A DNA stretch of 64,000 bases, from assembly GCF_900199545.1 (NCBI RefSeq), contig NZ_LT962670.1, positions 724,279 to 788,278 on the forward strand, given 5' to 3'. Both the position numbers and the translations under genes were made by a program. Below, piece after piece: positions 8,587-16,449 of this stretch. The notes beneath the pieces are model-generated. The model was not told the origin of the DNA, ran no database searches, and was given only the letters and a program-made list of their open reading frames with translations. The stretch comes from Raoultibacter massiliensis (lineage in GTDB: Bacteria; Actinomycetota; Coriobacteriia; Coriobacteriales; Eggerthellaceae). Each line of letters opens with the position of its first letter. The first letter of the stretch is position 1.

Positions 8587-9279
8587 ATGATCTACTACGT
8601 TGAAGACGACACCAATATACGTGATCTGACGATCTACGCGCTCAAGCAGGCCGGGTTCGAAGCGGTCGGGTTCTCGTGCGCCTCGGAGTTCTTTTCCGCA
8701 TGCGCAAACCGGGTTCCGCGGCTTGTATTGCTCGACATCATGCTGCCTGAAACCGACGGCATCGAGATACTCAAGATGCTGCGCGAAGATCCCGCCATCA
8801 AGCACGTGCCCGTCATGATGCTTACGGCCAAGGGCACCGAGTACGATACCGTGTGCGGGCTCGATGCGGGCGCTGACGATTACCTTGCCAAGCCATTCGG
8901 CATGATGGAGCTGGTATCGCGGGTGAACGCTCTCTTGCGCCGCGCAGGCGAGCCCTCAAGCAATACCCAAGATACGATCACCTGCGGAAAGCTGTCCCTT
9001 TCGGCTTCTGCGCATACCGTTGAAGCCGATGGGATCCCCGTGGAGCTTACCCTCAAGGAATTCGACCTTTTACGAGCTCTCATGCAGAACAACGGCCAAG
9101 TGCTATCGCGCAGTCAGCTGCTCGAAGACGTGTGGGGCATGACGTACGCGGGCGGAACCCGTACGGTCGACGTGCACGTGCAGACGTTGCGTCAGAAGCT
9201 TGCGGCCGCGGCGCCCGGCGTCGAAGCGTGCATCCAAACGGTGCGCGGCGTAGGCTACTGCGTGAAAACGCCCTCATGA
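8587..9279 (+). CDS. OmpR/PhoB-type response regulator
   Basis: DNA-binding response regulator of 230 residues. The receiver domain carries acidic residues D7 and D8, phospho-acceptor D50, T80 and K102. A winged-helix DNA-binding domain fills about 130-228, with the RTVDVHVQTLRQKL recognition region and the usual GVGYCV end. Position directly after pstB and before a histidine kinase points to a PhoP/PhoB-like role in the phosphate response; this is inferred from context. It starts 10 bases after pstB ends without a Shine-Dalgarno. Confidence 0.9.
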   Translation: MIYYVEDDTNIRDLTIYALKQAGFEAVGFSCASEFFSACANRVPRLVLLDIMLPETDGIEILKMLREDPAIKHVPVMMLTAKGTEYDTVCGLDAGADDYLAKPFGMMELVSRVNALLRRAGEPSSNTQDTITCGKLSLSASAHTVEADGIPVELTLKEFDLLRALMQNNGQVLSRSQLLEDVWGMTYAGGTRTVDVHVQTLRQKLAAAAPGVEACIQTVRGVGYCVKTPS

Positions 9280-9289
9280 GGCACCCGCG

Positions 9290-10705
9290 ATGAGTCCAAC
9301 CCATTTCAGCGTCAAGAGCCTTTCCGGAAAGATATTCAACACCGTCCTCGTTTTCACGATTGCCGTCATCCTGGCGTTCTCGGCGATCATCACGGTGCTG
9401 TTCTACTTCAGCTACGAACGGGAAGCCGAAGCGTCGTTGGCAGAGCAGGCTCGCGACGCGGCAACGTACCTCAACGAAACTCCCAGCGACGAGAACGTAC
9501 CGGCTCTGCTCGCCCAATTCGCCGGCCAAGTTCGCTATACGCTGATAGCTTCCGACGGCGACGTGCTGTTCGATAGCGCCTCCGACGAGGGGGAGGCTGA
9601 AAACCACGGAAACCGACCCGAGGTGAAAGAGGCGCTCGCCGACGGGCACGGCAGCGTTTTCCGATATTCCGAAACCCTTAAAACCGATACGCTCTACTCG
9701 GCTGTCAAGCTCGACGATGGCAGCGTGATTCGACTGGCGGAGACCCGCCATTCGCTCGTGGCGTTTGCGGCGACCATGATCGGGCCGTTGGCGGTTGCCC
9801 TTGCGGTGGTCGTGCTGTCGGTATTCGTGCTCTCGCGATTGCTTACGCGCCGTATCATGAAACCCATCGATGCGCTCAACTTCACCGAGCCGCTTGAGAA
9901 CGAGATCTACGAGGAGATGGATCCGCTGCTTGAGCGGATCGACGAACAGCAGCGGATGCTCAAGCAGCAAACGCGCGAGATCGCCCGGGCGGAAACGATG
10001 CGGCGCGATTTCTCATCGAATGTAAGCCACGAGATGAAAACGCCGCTGCAGGTTATTTCGGGTTACGCCGAGCTCATGAAGAACGGCTTGGTGGATCCGG
10101 AAGACAACAGGAAATTCGCCGGCCTCATTTACGAAGAAGCCCAGGCGATGCGTTCGCTGATCAACGACGTGCTCATCCTTTCGCGTTTGGACGAAGCTGC
10201 GGTAGGCGATCGCGATCAGGCGATCGATTTGTACGCTGTCGCCCAGTCGGTGGCGAATCGCCTGGTGTCGTTTTCCGATGCGGAGGGCGTGAGCGTGGTG
10301 ATCGAAGGCGAGTCGGCTTGCATTGCGGGCACCGATACGCTTGTCGAGGAGATGCTCTACAACCTCATCGAGAACGGCATCCGCTACAACCACGAAGGCG
10401 GCAACGTTACGGTGAGGGTCGGCAACGATGGCGCCGGTCCGATCGTGCGGGTGTCCGATACGGGCGTGGGCATACCGGAAGAGATGCACGATAAGGTGTT
10501 CGAGCGCTTCTTCCGCGTCGATAAGAGCCGTTCGAAGGAAACGGGCGGCACGGGGCTCGGCCTTGCCATCGTGAAGCATGCCGTCATGTACCATGGCGGG
10601 TCGATCGAGGTCAAAAGCAAACTCGGCGAAGGAACCTCGTTCATTTTGAGGTTCCCCGAAATGGACGGGGGAGCGAGGGGCCGAAGCGCGGCAACCGGCC
10701 GCTGA
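9290..10705 (+). CDS. Membrane sensor histidine kinase (PhoR-like)
   Basis: Sensor kinase of 471 residues, partner of the preceding response regulator. Transmembrane helices lie at about 17-40 and 158-182 and enclose an extracytoplasmic sensor of about 115 residues. The phosphorylated His is H247 in SHEMKTPL. The ATP-binding domain shows the N box near 358-367, DTGVGIP at 390-396 and GGTGLGLA at 419-426. No PAS domain is seen between the second helix and the His region. Its place behind pst genes suggests control by phosphate status through the transporter. The next gene is convergent, which ends the unit. Confidence 0.9.
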   Translation: MSPTHFSVKSLSGKIFNTVLVFTIAVILAFSAIITVLFYFSYEREAEASLAEQARDAATYLNETPSDENVPALLAQFAGQVRYTLIASDGDVLFDSASDEGEAENHGNRPEVKEALADGHGSVFRYSETLKTDTLYSAVKLDDGSVIRLAETRHSLVAFAATMIGPLAVALAVVVLSVFVLSRLLTRRIMKPIDALNFTEPLENEIYEEMDPLLERIDEQQRMLKQQTREIARAETMRRDFSSNVSHEMKTPLQVISGYAELMKNGLVDPEDNRKFAGLIYEEAQAMRSLINDVLILSRLDEAAVGDRDQAIDLYAVAQSVANRLVSFSDAEGVSVVIEGESACIAGTDTLVEEMLYNLIENGIRYNHEGGNVTVRVGNDGAGPIVRVSDTGVGIPEEMHDKVFERFFRVDKSRSKETGGTGLGLAIVKHAVMYHGGSIEVKSKLGEGTSFILRFPEMDGGARGRSAATGR

Positions 10706-10840
10706 TCGAGCGAACGGATTGCGCACTGTCGGATCGAGACTGGCCGAAGGCCAGGTTCGGTCGAGAGCCGGCTGGGGCCGGGCCGATGCTGAAAGAGCCG
10801 GGTGGAAACAAGGCTCTCGGGGCGGAGCCTGCGGGTGGTT

Positions 10841-11059
10841 CTAAACTCCCTCGAGCAGATCTGCGAGCGCGATGCCGAGGGCCTTGGCTATGGCGAGCAG
10901 CTTGTTGATGGTCGCGTTGGCGATGCCTTTTTCGATTTCGCAGAGATAACCCTCGTTGATTTCGGCCATGAGCGCAAGTCTGCTCTGCGTCAGATTCTGA
11001 CGCTTGCGCTCTTCGGCGATCGCGCGTCCGATCGCTTCTCTTTCGGCCAAAAATTCCAT
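10841..11059 (-). CDS. Small XRE-family DNA-binding protein
   Basis: A 72-residue helix-turn-helix protein made almost entirely of one Cro/CI-type domain. IGRAIAEERKRQNLTQSRLA and the recognition part EINEGYLCEIEKG match the family, and AKALGIALADLLEGV is the usual end. Its target is unknown. It is divergent from the MarR-type gene, and the shared upstream region at 11060-11176 contains a palindrome, so mutual regulation is possible. No toxin partner is adjacent. Confidence 0.8.
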   Translation of the reverse strand: MEFLAEREAIGRAIAEERKRQNLTQSRLALMAEINEGYLCEIEKGIANATINKLLAIAKALGIALADLLEGV

Positions 11060-11098
11060 GGTGCGAGGCTACGGTAGGCTTCTGGGAGCAACTTTGGA

Positions 11099-11123
11099 TA
11101 TAACCGAATAATTCGGATATAAT
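11099..11123 (+). promoter_or_regulatory. Palindromic operator overlapping a -10 box
   Basis: CCGAAT (11104-11109) and ATTCGG (11111-11116) are perfect inverted arms around a single A. The symmetry extends over 11099-11121 with one mismatched pair. TATAAT at 11118-11123 overlaps the right arm. The layout fits a repressor site that blocks RNA polymerase at the promoter of the double MarR gene. Confidence 0.6.
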
Positions 11124-11176
11124 AGAAATTCTCTTAAGTGGCTTCGATCAGGACAGATGTCGAAAAGGAGTCGGCT

Positions 11177-12082
11177 ATGGCGAAAAACGAGGTTGAGTTC
11201 ACGCCGAACATGGCAACGGCCGTCATCGATGTGCACCACCGCATCACCATGCATCTCAAAGAGGAGCACGGGCTTCCGTTTCTGCCCTGCTGCGTGCTCG
11301 CGTCGCTGAGATCGCACGGCGGTACCATGCTGATCCCCGATTTTCCGTCCGCGATGATTTCGAACGAGAACACGGTCGTCGCTGCGGCGATAAGGCTCGA
11401 GCAGAGGGGCCTTGTGGAAAAGACCCGCAGGGAAAGCGACCGTCGGGTTGTTGTGCTGCATGAAACGCCCGAAGGCGCGGCGCTTGTCAAGCGCGCGTTC
11501 GACGGCGTGTATCGGCAGATGACGACGACGGTGTGGAGACGGTATTCCGATGGGTCGATCGACGAGGTGCTGCAAGCGTTTCATGCATCGGCGGCCGGAC
11601 TCGGGATATCCGATATCGAGGTCAACCATGAGGTACACGAAACCCTGGCGCCCGCCTTCTTCATGGCGATCGCATCGTTGGTGCGGCAATGGACACAGGC
11701 GGCATCGATTGCCGGGAGCACGTCTTTGACGGAATACCGCTGCCTTGCGTTGCTTGAGGATCGGCGAAAGCCGCTGCCGTGTTCGGAGCTCGCCGACACG
11801 CTGCTGATCGATCGGAGCACGGTTTCCGCAGCAGTCAAATCGCTGCTTGCCAAGAGGCTCGTGCGGGTCAAGAGGGGGAAAGACGGGCGGCAGCGCATCG
11901 TTTCGGCCACCGAAAGCGGGAAGGCGAACGCGGCTCGCGCGAAGGCCGAACTTGAAAAGCGGACGGCAGCCTGCTATGCCGATGCGGCTCCGCAGCTCAG
12001 GGCGAAGGCCAACGAGGTCTATACGCGTATGTACATCGAACTTGTCGAGTGGACGGGCGTCGAAGGTTTGCTGATCGTCTGA
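11177..12082 (+). CDS. Tandem MarR-type transcriptional regulator
   Basis: A 301-residue protein that appears to hold two winged-helix MarR-like halves in one chain. The first half, about 1-135, has the wing region RLEQRGLVEKTRRESDRRVV. The second half, about 165-290, has SELADTLLIDRSTVSAAVKS followed by LLAKRLVRVKRGKDGRQRIV. MarR proteins normally work as homodimers of about 150 residues, so this chain may be a fused dimer with unequal halves. ATG 11177 is chosen because AAAAGGAG lies 6 bases before it; a GTG at 11138 in frame lacks a site. A palindrome overlaps its promoter, suggesting autoregulation. Cysteines in the first half (LPCCVL) could sense redox state, but this is speculative. Confidence 0.75.
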   Translation: MAKNEVEFTPNMATAVIDVHHRITMHLKEEHGLPFLPCCVLASLRSHGGTMLIPDFPSAMISNENTVVAAAIRLEQRGLVEKTRRESDRRVVVLHETPEGAALVKRAFDGVYRQMTTTVWRRYSDGSIDEVLQAFHASAAGLGISDIEVNHEVHETLAPAFFMAIASLVRQWTQAASIAGSTSLTEYRCLALLEDRRKPLPCSELADTLLIDRSTVSAAVKSLLAKRLVRVKRGKDGRQRIVSATESGKANAARAKAELEKRTAACYADAAPQLRAKANEVYTRMYIELVEWTGVEGLLIV

Positions 12083-12350
12083 AACCATGAGGGTCGTTCG
12101 CCTTGCTGTATCGTAGCCTCCATAACAATGTAAGAACTTATAATATTGGGGGAGATCCGTCAAATCAGCATGCGGCTCTCGCGTTGAGGGCGCAGTATTC
12201 GTCATGAGGGCAAACGCCCGCGCGGGCAGTTCGGCGCTTCGTCTTGCCGCGCGATGATAGCGGAATGCGCTTGACGGCAGAAAGGACCGACGCGCATGGA
12301 AGCCATCGGGGGGGCGCCTTGCCGTCGAGCCGCACCGCCCGGGCTGCAAT

Positions 12351-12378
12351 CGAAAAGGCGCCCGTAAACGGACGCCTT
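12351..12378 (-). terminator. Intrinsic terminator of the 6S RNA candidate
   Basis: Arms 12355-12364 and 12369-12378 form a 10-pair stem with one G-U pair in the minus-strand RNA, followed by CCTTTTCGATT. The plus-strand side lacks a T run, which assigns the strand. Confidence 0.75.
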
Positions 12379-12549
12379 CTATAAGCCCCACCCCTGGTCT
12401 AGGATGAACCCACCTCAAAAGGTGGGTGCTCGCAGCCGGCTTCCTGGCTTTCGCATCAACGGATGCGAATCTCCATTCCACCTGCTATCTTGAGCTCCCT
12501 AAAAGTTAGCATCGGTCCATCGCAAATGTGTGACCGAGGAGCAGAGCGT
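12351..12549 (-). ncRNA. ssrS: Candidate 6S RNA
   Basis: A stand-alone transcript unit of about 200 nt on the minus strand. The TATACT-like box at 12561-12556 would start it near 12549, and a hairpin terminator ends it near 12351. The 5' arm (12547-12532) pairs with 12399-12385 over 15 base pairs, many of them G-U, with a single bulged C, which closes the molecule. Inside lie an open region, a stem GGGAGCUC with GAGCACCC, and an apical hairpin UUCGCAUC-CGUU-GAUGCGAA. A small 3'-side hairpin is centred near 12420. Closing stem, central bubble and terminal stem is the 6S RNA plan. In Bacillus a 6S gene lies near rarA, and rarA is the neighbour here. No minus-strand gene lies downstream, so a riboswitch is unlikely. 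Confidence 0.62.
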
Positions 12550-12654
12550 ACCCTGAGTATATGGTTCCTTTTCAAGGAATAAAAGTCTTGACATGAACCT
12601 GTAATCTTGCATTCGGGATCTGCGCCATGCCATCTCCATAATGCGAACAAAAGT

Positions 12655-12683
12655 TTGTGTTTGCGGGCGTCTCACGCTACAAT
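12655..12683 (+). promoter_or_regulatory. Promoter of rarA, probably leaderless
   Basis: TTGTGT at 12655-12660 and TACAAT at 12678-12683 are separated by 17 bases. The A of the rarA ATG at 12690 lies 7 bases after the -10 box, where transcription should begin. The mRNA would then have no leader, which fits the lack of a proper Shine-Dalgarno. Confidence 0.6.
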
Positions 12684-12689
12684 GGGCGG

Positions 12690-14003
12690 ATGGATAATCT
12701 GTTCACCGAAATGGAAAACGATGTGAAACGGTCGGTCGCTCCGCTGGCGGTGCGCATGCGCCCGCGTTCTCTCGACGAACTTGTGGGGCAGGAGCAGGCC
12801 GTCGGTCCTGGAAGCTGGCTTCGCACGGCCATCGAGCACGATGCTCTGAGCTCGGTCATATTGTTCGGCCCCGCCGGTACGGGTAAAACCTCGCTTGCCC
12901 ACGTCATCGCCGAAACTACGAGGGCCACGTTTGTGGAGGTGTCCGCCGTCGGCGGTACGGTTTCCGATCTGCGCCGAGAAATCGATGCGGCGGAAAAACG
13001 CCTTACGATGAGCAATCTGCGCACGATACTGTTCGTCGACGAGATCCACCGCTTCAATCGCAGCCAGCAGGATGCGCTGCTTCATGCGGTGGAGGATCGC
13101 ATCGTGGTGCTCGTGGGGGCCACAACCGAGAATCCGTTCTTCGAAGTCAACTCCGCGCTCATCTCGCGTTCGCGCGTGGTCGAGCTCAAAGGCCTTTCCG
13201 ATGACGATATCCGCGAGCTTTTGGGCCGGGCTCTTTCCGACGAGCGCGGTCTGGGAGGGCTCTACGAGCTCGAAGAGCTTGCCGAAGATGCAATCGTTCT
13301 GCTTGCGGGGGGCGATGGGCGCGGCGCGCTCACGACGCTCGAGCTTGCCGCCGGCATGGTGAAGCCCGGTACGAAGAAGAAACCCGCAGTCATCAAAGAG
13401 GAATCCGTGCGAGCCGCGACGCCGCACCGGTCGCTTCCTTACGACAAGAACAAGGATATGCACTACGACATCATATCCGCCTTCATCAAGTCGATGCGCG
13501 GAAGCGACCCCGATGCGACGCTGTACTGGCTCGCTCGCATGATCGACGGGGGAGAAGACCCCAAGTTCATCGCGCGCCGCATCTTCATCCTTGCTGCGGA
13601 AGACATCGGCAACGCCGATCCCCAGGCCCTGCTTGTAGCCGAAGCGGCTTTCAAGTCGGCTGAGGTTATCGGCTATCCCGAATGCCAGCTCATCCTGGCG
13701 CAGGCCGCCACCTACATGGCGCTTGCTCCCAAGTCGAATGCGGCGTGCGGTATATTCGACGCTTTGGCTGAAGTGCGCAACGGCCCCTTGCGCAACGTGC
13801 CGAACAACCTTCGCGACCGTCATCGCCCCGGATCGGAAGACTACGGCGAGTACAAGTACCCGCACAACTATCCCGGCGGCTGGGTCGATCAGCAGTATCT
13901 TCCCGATGGGCTCGAGCGGGGATCGTTCTACCGGCCCGGCGAGCGCGGCTGGGAGGCGTACCGCACCGAGGCGGTTTCGCGCGACCGCAAGCCGCGCGCG
14001 TAG
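12690..14003 (+). CDS. rarA: Replication-associated recombination ATPase RarA (MgsA)
   Basis: AAA+ ATPase acting at stalled replication forks, 437 residues, full family length. Walker A GPAGTGKT is at 60-67 and Walker B FVDEIH at 115-120; the sensor-1 stretch GATTENPFFEVNSALISR is also present. The C-terminal domain has the typical ISAFIKSMRGSDPDATLYWL and YKYPHNYPGGW motifs. ATG 12690 begins MDNLF as in other RarA proteins; a GTG at 12657 is rejected because it would lie upstream of the promoter. It is a single gene beside the 6S RNA candidate. Confidence 0.95.
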   Translation: MDNLFTEMENDVKRSVAPLAVRMRPRSLDELVGQEQAVGPGSWLRTAIEHDALSSVILFGPAGTGKTSLAHVIAETTRATFVEVSAVGGTVSDLRREIDAAEKRLTMSNLRTILFVDEIHRFNRSQQDALLHAVEDRIVVLVGATTENPFFEVNSALISRSRVVELKGLSDDDIRELLGRALSDERGLGGLYELEELAEDAIVLLAGGDGRGALTTLELAAGMVKPGTKKKPAVIKEESVRAATPHRSLPYDKNKDMHYDIISAFIKSMRGSDPDATLYWLARMIDGGEDPKFIARRIFILAAEDIGNADPQALLVAEAAFKSAEVIGYPECQLILAQAATYMALAPKSNAACGIFDALAEVRNGPLRNVPNNLRDRHRPGSEDYGEYKYPHNYPGGWVDQQYLPDGLERGSFYRPGERGWEAYRTEAVSRDRKPRA

Positions 14004-14203
14004 CGAAAACGGGAGCTTGCGCGCCGCGTTTGGTTCTGCCTGCTCGCTCGCCTCGGTTTTCCATCCCTTGGCCCTGCGCTTTCTTCATGCAGGTAACATG
14101 ACAGAAACGCACTATGAACGCACCATGAAAACGGCCTTCCTTACATATAGAATCTACTACCAACGTGGTATAGTTGTGAACTCGAACTGCGAGGAGGAGT
14201 TCA

Positions 14204-15010
14204 ATGGATTTCGCTGAAATAGTACAAATCGCGCTTCCGGTCGTTTACGTCTTGGTGGGCGCCGCTCTCGTGTGGCTCGTCATCGAGCTTGTTCTTACGA
14301 TCAGGAAAACGCGCAAAACCGTCGACGACGTGCAACGCCAGATCGAGCCTACGCTCGCCAACGTCGAGGAGATCACCGAATCCCTCAAGCCCGTTGTGGC
14401 GAAGGTCGATCCCCTTGTCGAGCGCGTGTCGCTGACGGTGGATGCGGCCAACCTCGAGATCATGCGCGTTGATCAGATTCTCGAGGACGTCAACGACATC
14501 ACCGGCTCGCTCTCTTCGGCCGTCGATGCGGTCGACACGGCGGCAAACGCCCCTCTCGAACTTGTGAACAGCGTATCGAGCAAGGTTCGCAACGTATTCA
14601 AAACGCGCAAAGCCAGCACCGAATCGGTTACGCTCGGCCACGACAGGAAGGCTCCGGCGGCCGAGCCGAAGCACGGCGTTCACGAGGAGAAAACGGTTGT
14701 CGAAACCGCGCAGGATACCGTGAGGGCTGCAGGCGCCGTTGCCCAAGACGCGGTGCATGTTGCGCGCGACGTTGCGCAGGCGGCAAGCGACGGGGCCGAC
14801 GAAGCCCACGAGCGCACCCAGGAGCGCAAGGCGGAACGCGAGGCTGCGGCCGCCGAGCGCAAAGCGGCGGCGGATAAGGCCAACGACGCCGCTTCCCAGA
14901 TGGCCGATGCGGTGCATGCCGTTGTCGAGGCAGACGCTTCGGCTGCGAAGGAAAAGTACTTCACCTACGGCAACGACGCCGCTTCCGCGCCCGCGACCGA
15001 AGCGAAATAG
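14204..15010 (+). CDS. DUF948-like membrane-anchored coiled-coil protein
   Basis: A 268-residue protein with one N-terminal transmembrane helix at about 8-31. A long helical region follows with a DUF948-like heptad pattern (TVDDVQRQIEPTLANVEEIT). The Ala/Glu/Lys-rich tail (about 150-268) is predicted coiled coil and of low complexity. The molecular role is unknown; related proteins are linked to general stress or envelope functions. GAGGAGGAG at 14191-14199 is a strong ribosome site 4 bases before ATG 14204. The AI-2E-family gene follows after 8 bases, so the two are probably co-transcribed. Confidence 0.75.
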   Translation: MDFAEIVQIALPVVYVLVGAALVWLVIELVLTIRKTRKTVDDVQRQIEPTLANVEEITESLKPVVAKVDPLVERVSLTVDAANLEIMRVDQILEDVNDITGSLSSAVDAVDTAANAPLELVNSVSSKVRNVFKTRKASTESVTLGHDRKAPAAEPKHGVHEEKTVVETAQDTVRAAGAVAQDAVHVARDVAQAASDGADEAHERTQERKAEREAAAAERKAAADKANDAASQMADAVHAVVEADASAAKEKYFTYGNDAASAPATEAK

Positions 15011-15018
15011 CCGCTCCC

Positions 15019-16425
15019 ATGCGCAAAGCAGACGCCGCGCTCGCCGACGATGCGAGCGAAGAGACGCCCGAGCGGGAGCGGATGCTGAAGGCCCGCAAGC
15101 GCTACTATCAGGTGTGGACCGTAGTCGCCGCTATCTTGCTCACCGGCGTTTTCGCCTATCTCATGAACGTGCTCTCGGTGCCCGTGGGCATCGTCGTGTG
15201 GACGTGCATAATAGTATTCTGCCTGCGCACGCCCGTAAACCGACTTGAAAAGCTCGGTTTGAACCGCGGCATAGGCACGACCATCGCCTACGTGCTCATG
15301 TTCGTCGTGCTCATAGGGCTCGGCGCGCTCATGTTCTCGCCGGTGTTCGGCGTGGGCGATCAGTTCATGAATCTCGTCCAGTCGATCCCTACGTACGTGC
15401 AGCAGATCACCGATTGGTACAACAGCGTCTATCCGCAGTACGAGCATTTGTTCCAAAACGATTTCGTGAAGAACTGGATCAACGATTTGACGAGCTCGCT
15501 CGGCGGCTGGGCAAGCGAAACGGCCAAGGTGAGCGCCGAGGGCATCGTTACCGTCGGCGGCACGATTGCGAACAGCTTCATGGTGTTCGGCTTCGCGATG
15601 GTCGTGGCGTTCTGGATACTCATGGAGTTGCCGGCCCTGGGGCGCGAGTGCCGCCGCCTCATCGGCACCAAGCACAAGGAAGACGCGGAGATGCTCCACA
15701 TCACGTTCACGCGCGTGATGGGCGGCTACATCAAAGCGACGCTTGTGCAATGCTTTCTCATCGGATTGGCCTGCGGCATCGCGTTCGCCATCATCGGGGT
15801 CCCCAACTACGCGGCGCTCGGCGGCATCACGGGGCTTCTCAACATCATCCCCGTGGTCGGGCCGTGGCTCGGAGGCGCGCTTGCGGCGATCGCCTGCGTA
15901 TTCGTGAGTCCGCTTGTGGCTCTGATCGCGGTTATCGTGACCATCGCCATCCAGCAGTTCGTGTACACGTTCGTATCGCCGAAGCTCATGTCGAACTCCG
16001 TCGACGTGCATCCGGCGCTTGTCATCATCGCCCTGCTTGCAGGATCTGCGATCGGCAGCGCAATGAGCGGTTTTATGGGAGGCCTTGTGGGAATGCTCGC
16101 TTCGATCCCCGCTGTGGCTGTTGCGAAGTCGGTTTTCGTGTACTATTTCGAAAAGAGAACCGGACGGCGTATCGTTGCGAAGGACGGGGTGTTCTTCAAA
16201 GGCACGCCGACCGAGAAGGAAGGCATGCTCGTCGATCCGCTTGCCGATATGTCCTCGCCGGAGGGTGCGGGCAGGAGGAGGGCTCATCGGCGCGAGCATG
16301 CAAGGGGACCGAAAGGTTCCGCCGAACGGGAGCAGGGTAGCCAAGACGGCGAGCCGCCTGCGAGCCAAGGCGAAAAGCCCGAGTCCTCGCAGGGCAGCGG
16401 GTCTGCCGGAAACGAAGACGACTGA
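15019..16425 (+). CDS. AI-2E/PerM family transporter
   Basis: Polytopic membrane protein of 468 residues with about eight helices. The family is seen in the early pair of helices, the central extracytoplasmic or amphipathic segment (about 115-185), and the C-terminal block GLLNIIPVVGPWLGG and FVSPKLMSNSVDVHPAL. Members export small molecules or ions; the substrate here cannot be told. The last 60 residues are a charged, Ser/Gly-rich tail of low complexity. It sits between the DUF948-like gene and alaS. Confidence 0.88.
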   Translation: MRKADAALADDASEETPERERMLKARKRYYQVWTVVAAILLTGVFAYLMNVLSVPVGIVVWTCIIVFCLRTPVNRLEKLGLNRGIGTTIAYVLMFVVLIGLGALMFSPVFGVGDQFMNLVQSIPTYVQQITDWYNSVYPQYEHLFQNDFVKNWINDLTSSLGGWASETAKVSAEGIVTVGGTIANSFMVFGFAMVVAFWILMELPALGRECRRLIGTKHKEDAEMLHITFTRVMGGYIKATLVQCFLIGLACGIAFAIIGVPNYAALGGITGLLNIIPVVGPWLGGALAAIACVFVSPLVALIAVIVTIAIQQFVYTFVSPKLMSNSVDVHPALVIIALLAGSAIGSAMSGFMGGLVGMLASIPAVAVAKSVFVYYFEKRTGRRIVAKDGVFFKGTPTEKEGMLVDPLADMSSPEGAGRRRAHRREHARGPKGSAEREQGSQDGEPPASQGEKPESSQGSGSAGNEDD

Positions 16426-16449
16426 TATCGAGAAAGAGTACGAACGACA

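Noticed and set aside
10802-11077. Plus-strand frame opposite the XRE regulator
   Set aside because: The minus-strand protein has a clear helix-turn-helix; the opposite frame has none.
12424-12470. Match to the cobalamin-riboswitch B12 box (minus strand AGCCAGGAAGCCGGC)
   Set aside because: The other conserved riboswitch parts are missing, no gene lies downstream on that strand, and the bases fit better in the terminal stem of a 6S-like fold.
12588-12593. TTGACA as a -35 box for rarA
   Set aside because: No -10 box lies 16-18 bases downstream; the TTGTGT/TACAAT pair nearer the gene fits better.
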